DNA of 64,000 nt, taken from assembly GCA_949751835.1 (NCBI GenBank), contig CATKHK010000078.1:149711-213710 (forward strand), in the 5' to 3' direction. Numbering within the stretch: position 1 is the first letter of the stretch; every line of letters begins with the position of its first letter. Under the pieces are notes generated by a model. It was not told the origin of the DNA and searched no databases. It saw only the letters and a program-made list of their open reading frames with translations. Shown here in pieces: positions 50,747 through 62,253 of the stretch. Made by a program: the position numbers and the translations under genes. The DNA is from Blepharisma japonicum. Its lineage: Eukaryota; Ciliophora; Heterotrichea; Heterotrichida; Blepharismidae.

Positions 50747-51118
50747 CTTATAAAGTGTAAATAATCGTAAATATAAATTACGAAAAAGATATTTTATTTT
50801 ATTTTATTTAAGTTAAAAATAAAGAAATTTTAAGATAAAGTTCTACTCAAACTATAAAAACGATTAAAAATTCAATAATGTTTTAAAGATGATAATGATT
50901 AGATAGCATTTTTGATAGAAAGCTCAATTAAGATACATTTCAAATTCGCCGTTTAAGTGAAACTTCTAATTTTAAACGCTTAATAGCCTTAATTTTGACT
51001 TTCAAAATGTTTTCAATCATGTAACTTGGATTTTAATAGATTTAAAAATTAATCACGAATGCTTTAAAATTACCCATCACAGATTTACAACATATAATAT
51101 AATTTTTTCTGATAAAGA
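50747..51118. other. Spacer between array copies 3 and 4
   Basis: AT-rich and without coding sequence. This is the shortest spacer in the array. Confidence 0.5.
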
Positions 51119-54100
51119 ATGGAAGAACAAACAGAAAATTCGAATTTCAAAACAGTTTCGCCAGAAAATCATACGCTGAATTGGTCCAACATATTTGAAG
51201 TTGCCAAGAATTCATTATTCGGTGCATTTTCTTTTCTTTATGTCTCTCGAAAAAAAAAGTTCCATAAAAACAATTTAAACAAAAAGATATATCAAGGATG
51301 CATAAATCTAGTCCTTTCCTTGCAGATAATAAGGCTGAATTGAGGTTCAATTTTAAATCCTCATAACTACATGGAGCAACATTGGAATATTTTAGGATAT
51401 GTAAACCTTGATCAGATTTGTGCAGAATCAGAAAGTCTATTTGGTTGCCTTTTAGCTTTAAACGTTTTGATTTATTCATGTTTGATATTTATTTTATTGT
51501 TAGCTATAAGAAGCTGTAAAGGAAAAAGCTGTGAGTCTCAGTTATTATGAGTACCCAGAATTATTTTATATTTGCTTTCCACTGTTGGATTTATTCCATG
51601 CATCCTCATTTTTATGCTGACTTTGAAATATTCTCTTATAAATAAAAATAGAGTAGATGAATACGAGTCATGTGTAAGCTGCAATTTGAATTTTGGCTCA
51701 TTTGGTGTTCTTTTATCTGTTATTAATTTATTTATATTACCATTATTGGCATATGGAAGAGAAATTTTTTCTGCTGAATTAAGGCATACCTTTTCTACTG
51801 ATAATATAAAGGCAAGAGCTCATTCAATTATTGATATAGATATGATCACTTTTTCATATATTACATCAATTGTTTATGTGCTATTTAATCAATATACAAG
51901 TTATTTTCATCAAGTTATACTTTTAGTTTACCCAATCTGCATTGTTTACAAGACAATCAAATACATTCCTTACTTCAATTTATATATAAACTCTGTTATT
52001 ATTATCAGAAATTCATGCATTTTTTTTATGACTTTAGCTTTTCTATTTGGAGAAGCTATTGATAATTCCTTACTAGTGATAGGAATTTTTTGGATAATTA
52101 ATCCGATATTGACCTATATCATCATGAATTACATGTTAAAATGATTTTCTCGAGCAAAATGCGATAATTTAAAGAATCAGTATGACTTTGAGCAATATTA
52201 TCGAAACATTCTAATAGAAGAAGATTCTGAACATCTAGCAGATATGTCGAAGCAATTTAATAAAGCTCTAAAAAAAAACACTTTTAAAGCAGATAAGCTT
52301 TTATGCATTTGGGAAACAAATTATTGCCTTTATTCTGTGCAAGATGAAAGACTAGCAAGAGTAAAATTCCATAAAACTTTTTTATTTAAATCCACATTTG
52401 AGAGCTCTTATCAGGAATGAGCAATTACAAAGCTTTTAGAACAAAACAATACAGGTGTTTACGAAGACATAGGCACTATTTATTATTTTTTAGAGTTAGA
52501 CCATATAAAAGCAAAGGATAGAGTCTTATGCAATAAAATGCTCCATTTCTGAGCCGAATTATACTCCTCAAGGCCTAGAATTGAGAAGCTGAATTTATTA
52601 TCTAGTCAAGTCTCAGAAACATTGGATGAGGTAAATAAAGGGTATTCTACTCTTGTAAAAAAATTCCCAAATAGAGCAGCTTGTCATGACCTTTACGGCT
52701 CATTGCAAATAGATATACTGAAAAAAGATGAAATTGGGAGTAAATTACTTTTAAAAAAGGAAAGTCTTTATTTAAAGGATCTACAAGAAAACAGAAGCAA
52801 TTCTTTATCATTTTCGGACTCTAATGGATTTTTGATTATTTCAGGAGATCCGTCATCATTTGGGATAGTTGTATATTCAAATGCTATTGCTTCAACTATT
52901 CTAGGACAGTCTGTAAATAGTATTATTGGGTCAAAGCTTGATACTTACATCCCAGAGCCTTATTCGATCAACCACTTAAAATATATGAAGAAATACATTA
53001 AAAATTGCCTTAGTCCTGAATTCAGCCCAATAAAATCGCATTTTTTGCAAACTGAAAGAGGTTATCTTGTTGAGTGTCATTTTTCGGTCCATATGGTTTC
53101 TTTGATTAAGCATATCTATTTTGTTGCTATAATGAAATCAGTTTTAAAAAATAGAGAATGTGTACTGATTTCTGATGAAGGAGAAATTTATGCCCATAGC
53201 TCTCTGTTTTTGCAATATATCAAATGTGCGAAATCTTCAGTAAAAAATGAAAATATTAGCAGTCTTATTCCAGATCTCAATTTTTCTATGTTAAAATCGC
53301 AAACTCCAATATTAATAAGCCATAATGGAAAACCTCTACTGTTTGTACTTATAAAGACGATGATAAAATCTACAACTTTAAATCTTCTACTTTTGATTCA
53401 CAATAAAAGCGAGATTGATGAATGAGATAATGGAGAAGATGAATGGCAAAAAGAGCCTGCAGAAAACAATTTAAATGGAAGCCAGCTACTGCATGTTTAT
53501 AAAGGAATGTCGTCCTATCAGCATAGTACAGGGGATGCAGCCAATAATCAAGAAGAGGGTGAATTATTAGTAAAGTTCGAAGCCAAACTAAACGAGCAGG
53601 GATATTCAAATACAATTGCGAGCAGCCGCTCATCAATGGGCTTTATCAGTAATTATTATTTAGATTTTGGCGAAAAAATGAAAAAAAGTGCTCAATTTGT
53701 CTTAAAAGCAATTAATTGGACAATTATTGTTTCAATAATGGGAATCATCTTAATGAATATAGGGATCTTAATATATATTTGCACAGAAATTAACCATTCA
53801 AACGATCTAGGAAAGGTCGAGCATATTGCATCTTTTATGCAACAAATTTCAAATCTAGCTTTCAGGTCAAGGGCAATTGATCTTTCCACAAAATACCCTG
53901 AACTTGATATAGCATTTTATGAATCCTCACTTAATACAAGTATAAATGTCTTGAATTCTTTGCGAACTGGTATAGACTCTGACTATAGTCAATGAAGCTA
54001 TTGCCCAAGCTCAAGAATAGTAAAAAATGAAATAATTCCTACGTGAACCCGAAATGGTATTAATTACCATACTTTATATGATATGGTGAATGAGTTTATT

Positions 54101-55270
54101 AGCCATGTAACCTATATTCAGGCAAATTCCTTTCTAAAAGCTGTTAAAGAAAACAAGGATTATTATGATGACGAATTTTTTTTAATTAGGAACGGTCTTG
54201 GAACTAGCTACAAAATTATGAATTCTACATTGAGAGGACTTACAGAATGCGAAATTAATAGAATAAGTGATGATGATAACGTGATCCTTCTTTTGATTTC
54301 AATGAATTTTATGCTGCTCTGCATTATAAGTATAATTTTACTTATATTGATAATTAATTTCCACAAAAAATACAATGAAATTTGAAATTACATAAGGAAA
54401 AAAGTAAATTTGGTGAATTTTGAATTATATCAAAGCTGTTTGGATAGGCTATCTGCGGTTCATGATTGCATTCCAGATCAGAATGAATTTCAAAGAAAGC
54501 ATAAAGGAAAAGAAAAATCCATAAATGAAATATTCTCGAAATATTTTGCAATTTTATGCATTTTTCTCATTATGTCATCAATTCTCTATACTTTTCTTGT
54601 AGGTTTGTACTTATATCCTTCTTGCAAAAATAATTTAATAAAAAGATACAAACTACTTGAAGCATATTTTTATAGAGTAAGCGAGATTTCAGAAATTTGC
54701 TATTGAGCATCAGAAATGTCTATTGGAAAAAATTATTCGACTGTTGAAATCCTTAACCCTCACTATGGTTTTGCAGATCCAAACTTTATGATTTTTGATG
54801 CCGTTAAAAGATATAGTATATCAACGCATCTCACTTCAAGCGTGAAATACCGTGGATTATTTACTACTAGATTAAAGGGGCTATTTTTTGAGCATAGTCC
54901 TAATGCTCCAGATGTCATGTTTGATTTTGGGACTTATGCCGGAGCTATACTTTTGAAAAACGAGGCGACATTTTATGCATATTCAAACTCAGAAAATATT
55001 GTGAAAGAAATAAATAGGTACTGAAGCAGGCATATAAAGTTGCAAAACATGATAATTGCTAGAGTACCACTTTTCGATCAAAGCTCTAGGAATTATGTAA
55101 ACGTACAAGTAAGTTATATTATTTACTTAACTTCTTTCTTTGGGCTTTTTTATATTTTGATATATTTTTGCTTATATTGGCCTATAATAATAAGAGAAAA
55201 TCGTAAACTACAAAAACTTTATGAAATCTCTCAGCTTATTCCTTCAGCTAATAATCAAAGAGAAACTTAA
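51119..55270 (+). CDS. PAS multi-pass membrane protein, array copy 4 (1373 aa)
   Basis: ATG 51119 to TAA 55268-55270. Introns are 53649-53663 (GTAATTATTATTTAG) and 54107-54121 (GTAACCTATATTCAG); the second has no stop and stays in frame if retained. Domain order is as in copy 1, with the PAS domain from about residue 565 (FSDSNGFLIISGDPSSFG). It forms a close pair with copy 5: from about 51380 to 51845 (the membrane core) the two are almost identical, and the linker TGDAANNQEEGELL, the first extracytosolic domain and the C-terminal part are highly similar too. Other parts, such as the PAS end and the last cytosolic segment, have diverged more. Both copies keep all conserved cysteines, so both look functional. 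Confidence 0.86.
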
Positions 55271-55947
55271 TTTTATTGGATATATAAGCATTTAAAAATA
55301 ATCAAATCCATTTTTTCTTAACTGCAATTAAGCATTTAATTTTTATAATAAATTAAAATTTAATCCTAATTTTTCCTTATCATTCTCAAAAAAGAGAAAT
55401 CAAACGCATCAAAGCAGCCAGAAGAAGCATTTAATGCAAATTAATGAAGAAAGAAAGGCAGAATTTATTTCAACATCAGTTTACTATATTCTGAGCAATT
55501 GCCAAATAAATATCATGAAACTCAAACTCAGTATCTCTTTTTACTGAAGAATCCATTTTATTATCCTAAAATTTATTTTTGAATTATTTGAATGTTCGAA
55601 ATTAGAGAAAAAAGATTAAAATTATATGATTATCTGAAATGAAAATTAAAAATAATTTTTTATTTAAGGATTAATAATAAAGCTCTAAATTTTATTTAGT
55701 AAGAATATTTTTGATATAGATGTCATAATAAATATCATTTTGCTGCAAATAACACTATGGTAGTTTATGTTGCTGGCAAAAATTAAAATTTAATCTTTTC
55801 ACAATTAATGTTGCTTGGTGAATATGAATTCTGTTTATTTGAGTTTAAGTATAATAGATCCAGAAAGTTACAAATTTTGAATATTATTAAGTAAATTTTA
55901 TAGCTCTTAAAATAATTTTTTTATAATTATTTTTAAAAACTCAATAT
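55271..55947. other. Spacer between array copies 4 and 5
   Basis: Mostly AT-rich and non-coding. A short minus-strand frame from ATG 55556 (MDSSVKRDTEFEFHDIYLAI, about 42 codons) has protein-like composition but no other support; I do not call it a gene. Confidence 0.4.
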
Positions 55948-58900
55948 ATGGAAGGACAATCAGAAATTTCGAATTTCAAAGTAATTTCTGCAGAAAATAA
56001 TTTACTTACTTGATCAAACATATTTGAAATTGCTAAAAAATCGTTATTTGGAGCGTTTTCATTTCTTTACAAAGCAAGAAAAGCAAAGTTCCATACAAAC
56101 AACTTAAACAAAAAAATATATGAAGGATGCATAAATCTAGTTCTTTCCTTGCAGATAATAAGGCTAAATTGAGGTTCAATTTTAGATCCTCACAACAGCA
56201 TGGAATTACATTGGAATATTTTAGGATATGTAAACTTTGATCAGATTTGTGCAGAATCAGAAAGTCTATTTGGTTGCTTTTTAGCTTTAAACGTTTTGAT
56301 TTATTCATGTTTGATATTTATTTTATTGTTAGCTATAAGAAGCTGTAAAGGAAAAAGCTGTGAGCCTCAGTTATTATGAGTACCCAGAATTATTTTATAT
56401 TTGCTTTCCACTGTTGGATTTATTCCATGCATCCTCATTTTTATGCTGACTTTGAAATATTCTCTTATAAATAAAAATAGAGTAGATGAATACGAGTCAT
56501 GTGTAAGCTGTAACTTGAATTTTGGCTCATTTGGTGTTCTTTTATCTGCTATTAATTTATTTATATTACCATTATTGGCATATGGAAGAGAATTTTTTTC
56601 TGCTGAATTAAGGCATACCTTTTCTACTGATAATATAAAGGCAAGAGCTCATTCAATTATTGATATAGATATGATCACTTTTTCATCTATTGCCTCAGTT
56701 ACTTATGTGCTATTTAATCAATATACAAATTATTTTCATCAAGCTATTCTTTTAGCTTATTCTGCCTACATCGTTTATAAGACAATAAGGTACAATCCTT
56801 ATTACAATTTATATATAAATTCAATTTTTATCATCAGAAACTTAGGAATTTGTTTTATGACGTTAGCTTTTCTATTTGGAAAAGCCATTGACAATTCCTT
56901 GCTAGTAATTGGAATCTTTTGGATAATTAATCCTATTTTGACGTATATAATCATGAATAATATGCTAAAAAGATATTCCAGAGTCCAAAAAGATAATTTG
57001 CAGACCCAGTTTGATTTTGAGCAATATTACAGAAACATTTTAATGGAAGAAGATTCTGAGCACTTAGCAGAAATGTGCAAGCAATTCAATAAAGCTTTCA
57101 AAAAATTCTTTCATAAAACAGATAAACTTCTATGCATTTGAGAAACAAATTATTGCCTTTATTCTATTCAAAATGAAAGACTAGCAAGAGTAAAATTTAA
57201 TAAAATTTTCCTATTAAAATCTACTGTCGAAGGCTCTTATCAAGAATGGGTAATCTCCAAACATCTGGATGATAATAACACTGGGCTTTATGAAGACATA
57301 GGAACAATTTATTATTTTTTGGAATTAGACCATATTAAAGCGAAAGATAGATTTTTATGCAATAAATTGCTCGATTTCTGAGCCGAAGTTTACTCTTACT
57401 TACCAAGAATTGGGAAGCTAAATTTATTATCCAGTCAAGTTTCTGAAACACTAGATGAGGTAAATAAAGGGTATTCTACTCTTATAAAAAAATTCCCAAA
57501 TAGAGCAGCTTGTCATGACCTTTACGGCTCATTGTTATTAGATATACTGAAAAAAGATGAAATTGGGAGTAAATTACTTCGAAAAAAAGAAACTCTTTAT
57601 TTAAAGGATTTACAAGAAAACAGAAGCAATTCTTTAGCATTTTCGGATTCTAATGGATTTTTGGTAGTTTCAGGAGATCAATCATCATTTGGGATCCTTA
57701 TTTATGCAAATACAATTGCTGCAAGCATTTTAGGACAGTCTGTAAATAGCATTGTTGGATCAAAGCTTGAAACTTATATTCCAGAGCCTTATTCTATAAA
57801 CCATTCCAAATACTTGTTAAGATATATAAAAAATTGCTTAAACCCAGAAATCAGTCCTGTAAAATCTCCTATTTTGCAGACTGAAAGAGGTTACTTAGTA
57901 GAGTGCTCTCTTGCTGTCCATATGGTTTCTTTGATTAATCGCATATATTTTGTAGCTATAATGAAATCAGTTTTAAAAAAAAGAGAGTGCATTTTAATTT
58001 CTGAGGAAGGAGAAATCTATGCCTATAGTGCCAATTTTCTACAATATATCCAATGCGACAAACCCTCAGTAAAGCATGAAAATATAACCGATCTTATCCC
58101 AAACCTTAATTTTTCTATGTTAAAAACTCAAACTCCGATCCTTATAAATCATAATGGGAAGCCTCTGCTTTTTGTGCTTATTAAATTGGTAGTAAAATCT
58201 CACACTTTAAACTTGCTACTTTTAATCCACAATAAGAATGAAATTGATGAATGGGATAATGGAGAAGATGAATGGCAGCAAGAAGATGCTAAAAATAATT
58301 TAAACGGAAACCAGCTACTGCATGTTTATAGAGGCATGGAATCGTACCAGCATAGCACGGGGGATATGGCTAATAATCAAGAAGATGCTGAATTACTAGG
58401 CAAGTTTGAAATCAAAATCAATGAACAAGGAAACTCAAATACAATTACAAGCAGCCGCTCGTCAATAAGTATTATCAGTATTTACTATTTAGACATAAGT
58501 AAAAATATGAGACAGAGCGCTCAATTTGCTTTAAAAACTGTAAATTGGACACTTATAGTCTCGATTTTGGGAGTTATCCTAATGAATATAGGGATCTTAA
58601 TATATATTTACACAGAAGTTAGCCATTCAAATGACCTAGGAAAGGTCGAGCATATTGCATCTTTTATGCAACAAATTACAAATCTAGCTTTCAGGTCAAG
58701 GGCAATTGATCTAGCCACAAAATACCCTGAACTTGATATAGCATTTTATGAATCCTCACTTAATACAAGCATAAATGTCTTGAATTCTTTACGAACTGTT
58801 ATAGAAAATGACTATAGTCAATGAAGTTATTGCCCAAGCTCAAGAATAGTAAAAAATGAAATAATCCCTATATGAACCTGAAATGGTATTAATTATTATA

Positions 58901-60099
58901 ATTTATATGATATGGTGAATGAGTTTATTAACCATGTAACCTATATTTAGGCAAATTCCTTTCTAAAAGCTGTTAAAGAAAACAAGGATTATTATGATGA
59001 CGAATTTTTTTTAATTAGGAACGGCCTCGGAACTAGCTATAAAATTATGAATTCTACATTGACAGGGCTTGTTGAATGTGAATCAAATAGGATAAATGAA
59101 GATGATAATGCTATACTTATTTTTATTTTGATGGACTTTTTATTGCTATGCTTTATCAGCATAATATTAACAGTTCTTATAATTAATTTCCACAAAAAAT
59201 ACAATGAAATATGGAATTATATAAGAAAACAAGTAAATGCTGCACATTTTGAACTATATCAAAGCTGTATGGACAGACTATCTGCAATTCATGATTGCAT
59301 TCCAGACCAGAATGAATTTCAAAGAAAGCATAAAGGAAAAGAAAAATCTATAAATGAAAGATTCTCAAAATATTTCACAATTTTATGCTCATTTCTTATT
59401 ATGTCTTCAATTCTCCATACTTTTCTTGTAGGCTTGTACTTATATCCGTCTTGCAAAAATAATTTAATAAAAAGATTCAAATTACTTGAAGCATACTTTT
59501 CCAGAGTCAGTCAAATTTCAGAAGTGTGCTATTGAGCATCAGAAATGTCTATTGGAAAAAATTACTCGACTGTTGAAATCCTTAACCCTCATTATGGTTT
59601 TGCAGATCCAAACTTTATGATTTTTGATGCCATTGAAAGATATAGCATATCAACTCATACCACTTCTAGCATGAAATATCGTGGATTATTTACTAACACC
59701 TTAAAAGCACTGTTTTTTGAGAATAATCCTAACGCTCCAGATGTCATGTTTGATTTTGGGACTTATCCAGGGGCTATACTTTTAAAAAACGAGGCAACAT
59801 TTTATGCATATTCAAACTCAAAAAACATTGTGAAAGAAGTTGATAAGTTCTGGAATAGACAAATAGACTTGCAAAACATGATATTAGCTAGAACTCCTAT
59901 ATTTGATCAAAGCTCCAGGGATTATGTAAACGTGCAAGTAAGTTACATTATTTATTTTACTTCTTTCTTTGGGGTTTTTTATACTTTGACATATTTTTGT
60001 TTATATTTGCCTATAATAATAAGAGAAAATCGTAAGCTACAAAAGCTTTATGAAATTTCTCAACTTATTCCTACAGTCAGCAATCAAAGAGAAACCTAA
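55948..60099 (+). CDS. PAS multi-pass membrane protein, array copy 5 (1373 aa)
   Basis: ATG 55948 to TAA 60097-60099. Introns are 58478-58492 (GTATTTACTATTTAG) and 58936-58950 (GTAACCTATATTTAG). The protein has exactly the same length as copy 4. It uses TGG at several positions where copy 4 has TGA (for example EIWNYIR near 59211 against 54382 in copy 4), which directly shows that TGA is Trp. The PAS domain starts near residue 565 (FSDSNGFLVVSGDQSSFG). The second extracytosolic segment keeps EVCYWASEMSIGKN and the tail ends LQKLYEISQLIPTVSN. This is the last array member; the next gene is unrelated. Confidence 0.86.
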
Positions 60100-60378
60100 A
60101 TTTTATAGAATATATAAGCACTTTAAAGATAACTAAAAATTATACCTTAATTCTTAAAATTAATAAAGATATGTATAGTTCAATAGCACATAAATAGCTA
60201 TAGTCTTAGGAGTTATCGAGTTCAGAAAATTATTAGACCTAATATATAAAATATCCATCAGCTTGATAGCTTGCATTGAAGAGCAATTGCTCGATTTTAG
60301 AGAGCAATGAGGAAACTCTAAATGGTTCATAGCGATAAAAATACATTGAAAAAATTAAAAATTATTAATAATTCATAG

Positions 60379-62022
60379 ATGGAAATTCATAGGGAAGAAG
60401 ATTCAAAAGAAGTAGAAATACCTGAAGAAATCACCTTACTTTTTAACTGAGCCAGAGAAGTTGGAATCTACATTAACCTAAATTTGTTATACCCTGTGCA
60501 ATTTTCAAATAAAATTTATGGAATTCAAACTCAATCGCCCATGTTTGCTGGAGAATCTCTTTTAGTAGTCCCAAACAGTTCAATTTTTTCTTTAAATTTG
60601 CATACACCTCTTCAATTGGAAGAAATTTTTTCAGCACATCCTGAACATTTTTCTAATAAAGCTAGAGATCAAGAAGAAAATCGACTTATCACATTTTTAC
60701 TGTTTGAGATTGCAAAAGGCCCAGGATCATTTTGGTTTCCTTATTTCAATTCTATACCAAGAAATATTGAAAATTTACAGGATTGGGATGCAAGAGATTT
60801 ACTTGAGCTTCAAGATATTTCAATATTGTATGATACGAATTCTCGAAAAAAGAAAAGAAAAGCAGCTATTAAAGAACTAAACAGCATTTTAAAAGAATAT
60901 CCTCATATATTTATAGTTGAAGATATAGAAGAAGAAATAATCAATAAATGCTGAAAAATAATAGAGACAAGAGGTTTTCGTAAAGGATTGCCAAAATTAT
61001 CATTAGTGCCTCTTGCAGATTTATTTAATCATGGAAACAACTATGAAAGCTATATATATGGAAAAGAAAATGAGTGAAGTAGGATTGATGAAGAAAATAA
61101 CACAGATACTGAAGATGAGGATGAAGCTATAATTGAAGATCCTCCATGTTTAACTTTATCGAGTCAAAAGTTGCATAGATTAAACTTTGGAATATATGAT
61201 CATTTGACAGAATCAATGGAAAAAATCTCAAAAAAAATTGAAGCAGAAGCCAAAAAAATTGATGGAAAAATTTTTATGAAAAAACTTAAAGCTGCGTCTA
61301 GAGAAAAGGAAATTAAAAAACAATTTGATGAAGAAAGGAATTCATTTAGAATTTCTGTTGGAAGTTCTGAATCTTATGAAGCAGGGTCTCAAGTTTGTAT
61401 TTCTTATGGAAAATACTCTAACAGAGTTTTGCTTACGAATTATGGATTTGCTTTGAAAAATAATAAATACAATTATGCAAGAATCAAATTCACATTAAAC
61501 CAACTCTTGCAGCCAGTTCAAGTGGAAAAACTGAGTAAAAATTATAATGGAAAAATGCAAATGGCTTTTAAAATAAAAAGGTCTAAACTGAATTTGGAGC
61601 TTATAGGAGTTTTACGAGGTCTACTATGAGATATTTCTTGCAATAGGCTTAAATCTTTTTTTTACCCTTGTGATCTTGACCTCGAGATGGCAGTAATGCA
61701 GAAAATGAAGTCTTTGCTAAGCCAGTCACTTGAACAATATGCTACAACAACAGAATATGATGAAAAACTATTAGAAGTGGCTGAAGGTCGACAATATTAT
61801 GCTGTTTTATACAGATTAAATGTAAAAGATTGCATAATCGAAAATATTTCTTTGATAGATTATGCAATAAAGGTAATTGAAAGATTAAAAGAAACTATAC
61901 TTAGTGAGGGCGTAAATAAAAATACAAAACTTGACCCTTTTTCTATAGAAGGTAAAATATACATAGGCATTGATGAATTTCAAAATAAGATTAAGGAATA
62001 TTTAGAAACATATAATTATTAG
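60379..62022 (+). CDS. SETD3/LSMT-like SET-domain methyltransferase (547 aa)
   Basis: ATG 60379 to TAG 62022, with TGA codons read as Trp in several places (for example LFNWARE near residue 24). The N-terminal part of the split SET domain has GESLLVVPN (about 57-65). The core motif VPLADLFNHG lies near residues 212-221, and YGKYSNRVLLTNYGF (about 343-357) carries the catalytic-loop tyrosine. Between the two core motifs is a long charged insertion (about 230-330, acidic then Lys-rich helical). A helical C-terminal Rubis-subs-bind-like domain follows (about 370-547). This is the layout of SETD3/SETD4/Rubisco LSMT proteins, which methylate Lys or His on non-histone proteins. The substrate cannot be read from sequence. 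It lies 280 bp after the PAS array, same strand. Confidence 0.87.
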
Positions 62023-62253
62023 ATAATAATTAATTATAAATTGATTTAATAAATATATTTTTAATGTTTTCATAATTATAAGAAATGCGGTAATGAAGTT
62101 TTTTTAAATTATTTATTAAAATAAGTTTCATCTTAATATGCATAATTTATTCTAAAAAGTGCTAATGCTTATAAAGAGAGTATTAAAATAAAACAAAATT
62201 GTATTTAATTAAATAATTGTAAAAGAGGCAAATTAATTATTAAAAGATTTCTT
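62023..62253. other. Convergent AT-rich spacer
   Basis: Short non-coding gap between the SET gene and the end of the kelch-like relic on the opposite strand. Nothing recognised. Confidence 0.5.

Larger units (their letters stand above)
36440..60099 (+). repeat. Tandem array of five paralogous PAS membrane-protein genes
   Basis: Five genes in the same orientation start at 36440, 41264, 46583, 51119 and 55948. Each is 4.1-4.2 kb, and the spacers are 699, 1154, 372 and 677 bp. Protein lengths are 1364-1377 aa, with shared domain order and two introns at the same codons in every copy. Copies 4 and 5 are closest to each other. A short remnant of another copy lies in the spacer between copies 2 and 3. 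Confidence 0.92.

Noticed and set aside
51147-51479. Minus-strand frames opposite array copies 4 and 5 (also 56033-56308)
   Set aside because: They are similar to each other only because the sense genes are similar; no independent support.
36440-60099. TAA/TAG as glutamine across the window
   Set aside because: All intact genes end at TAA or TAG next to conserved C-termini, and internal TAG/TAA in the array sit only inside short introns. The idea remains open only for the relics.
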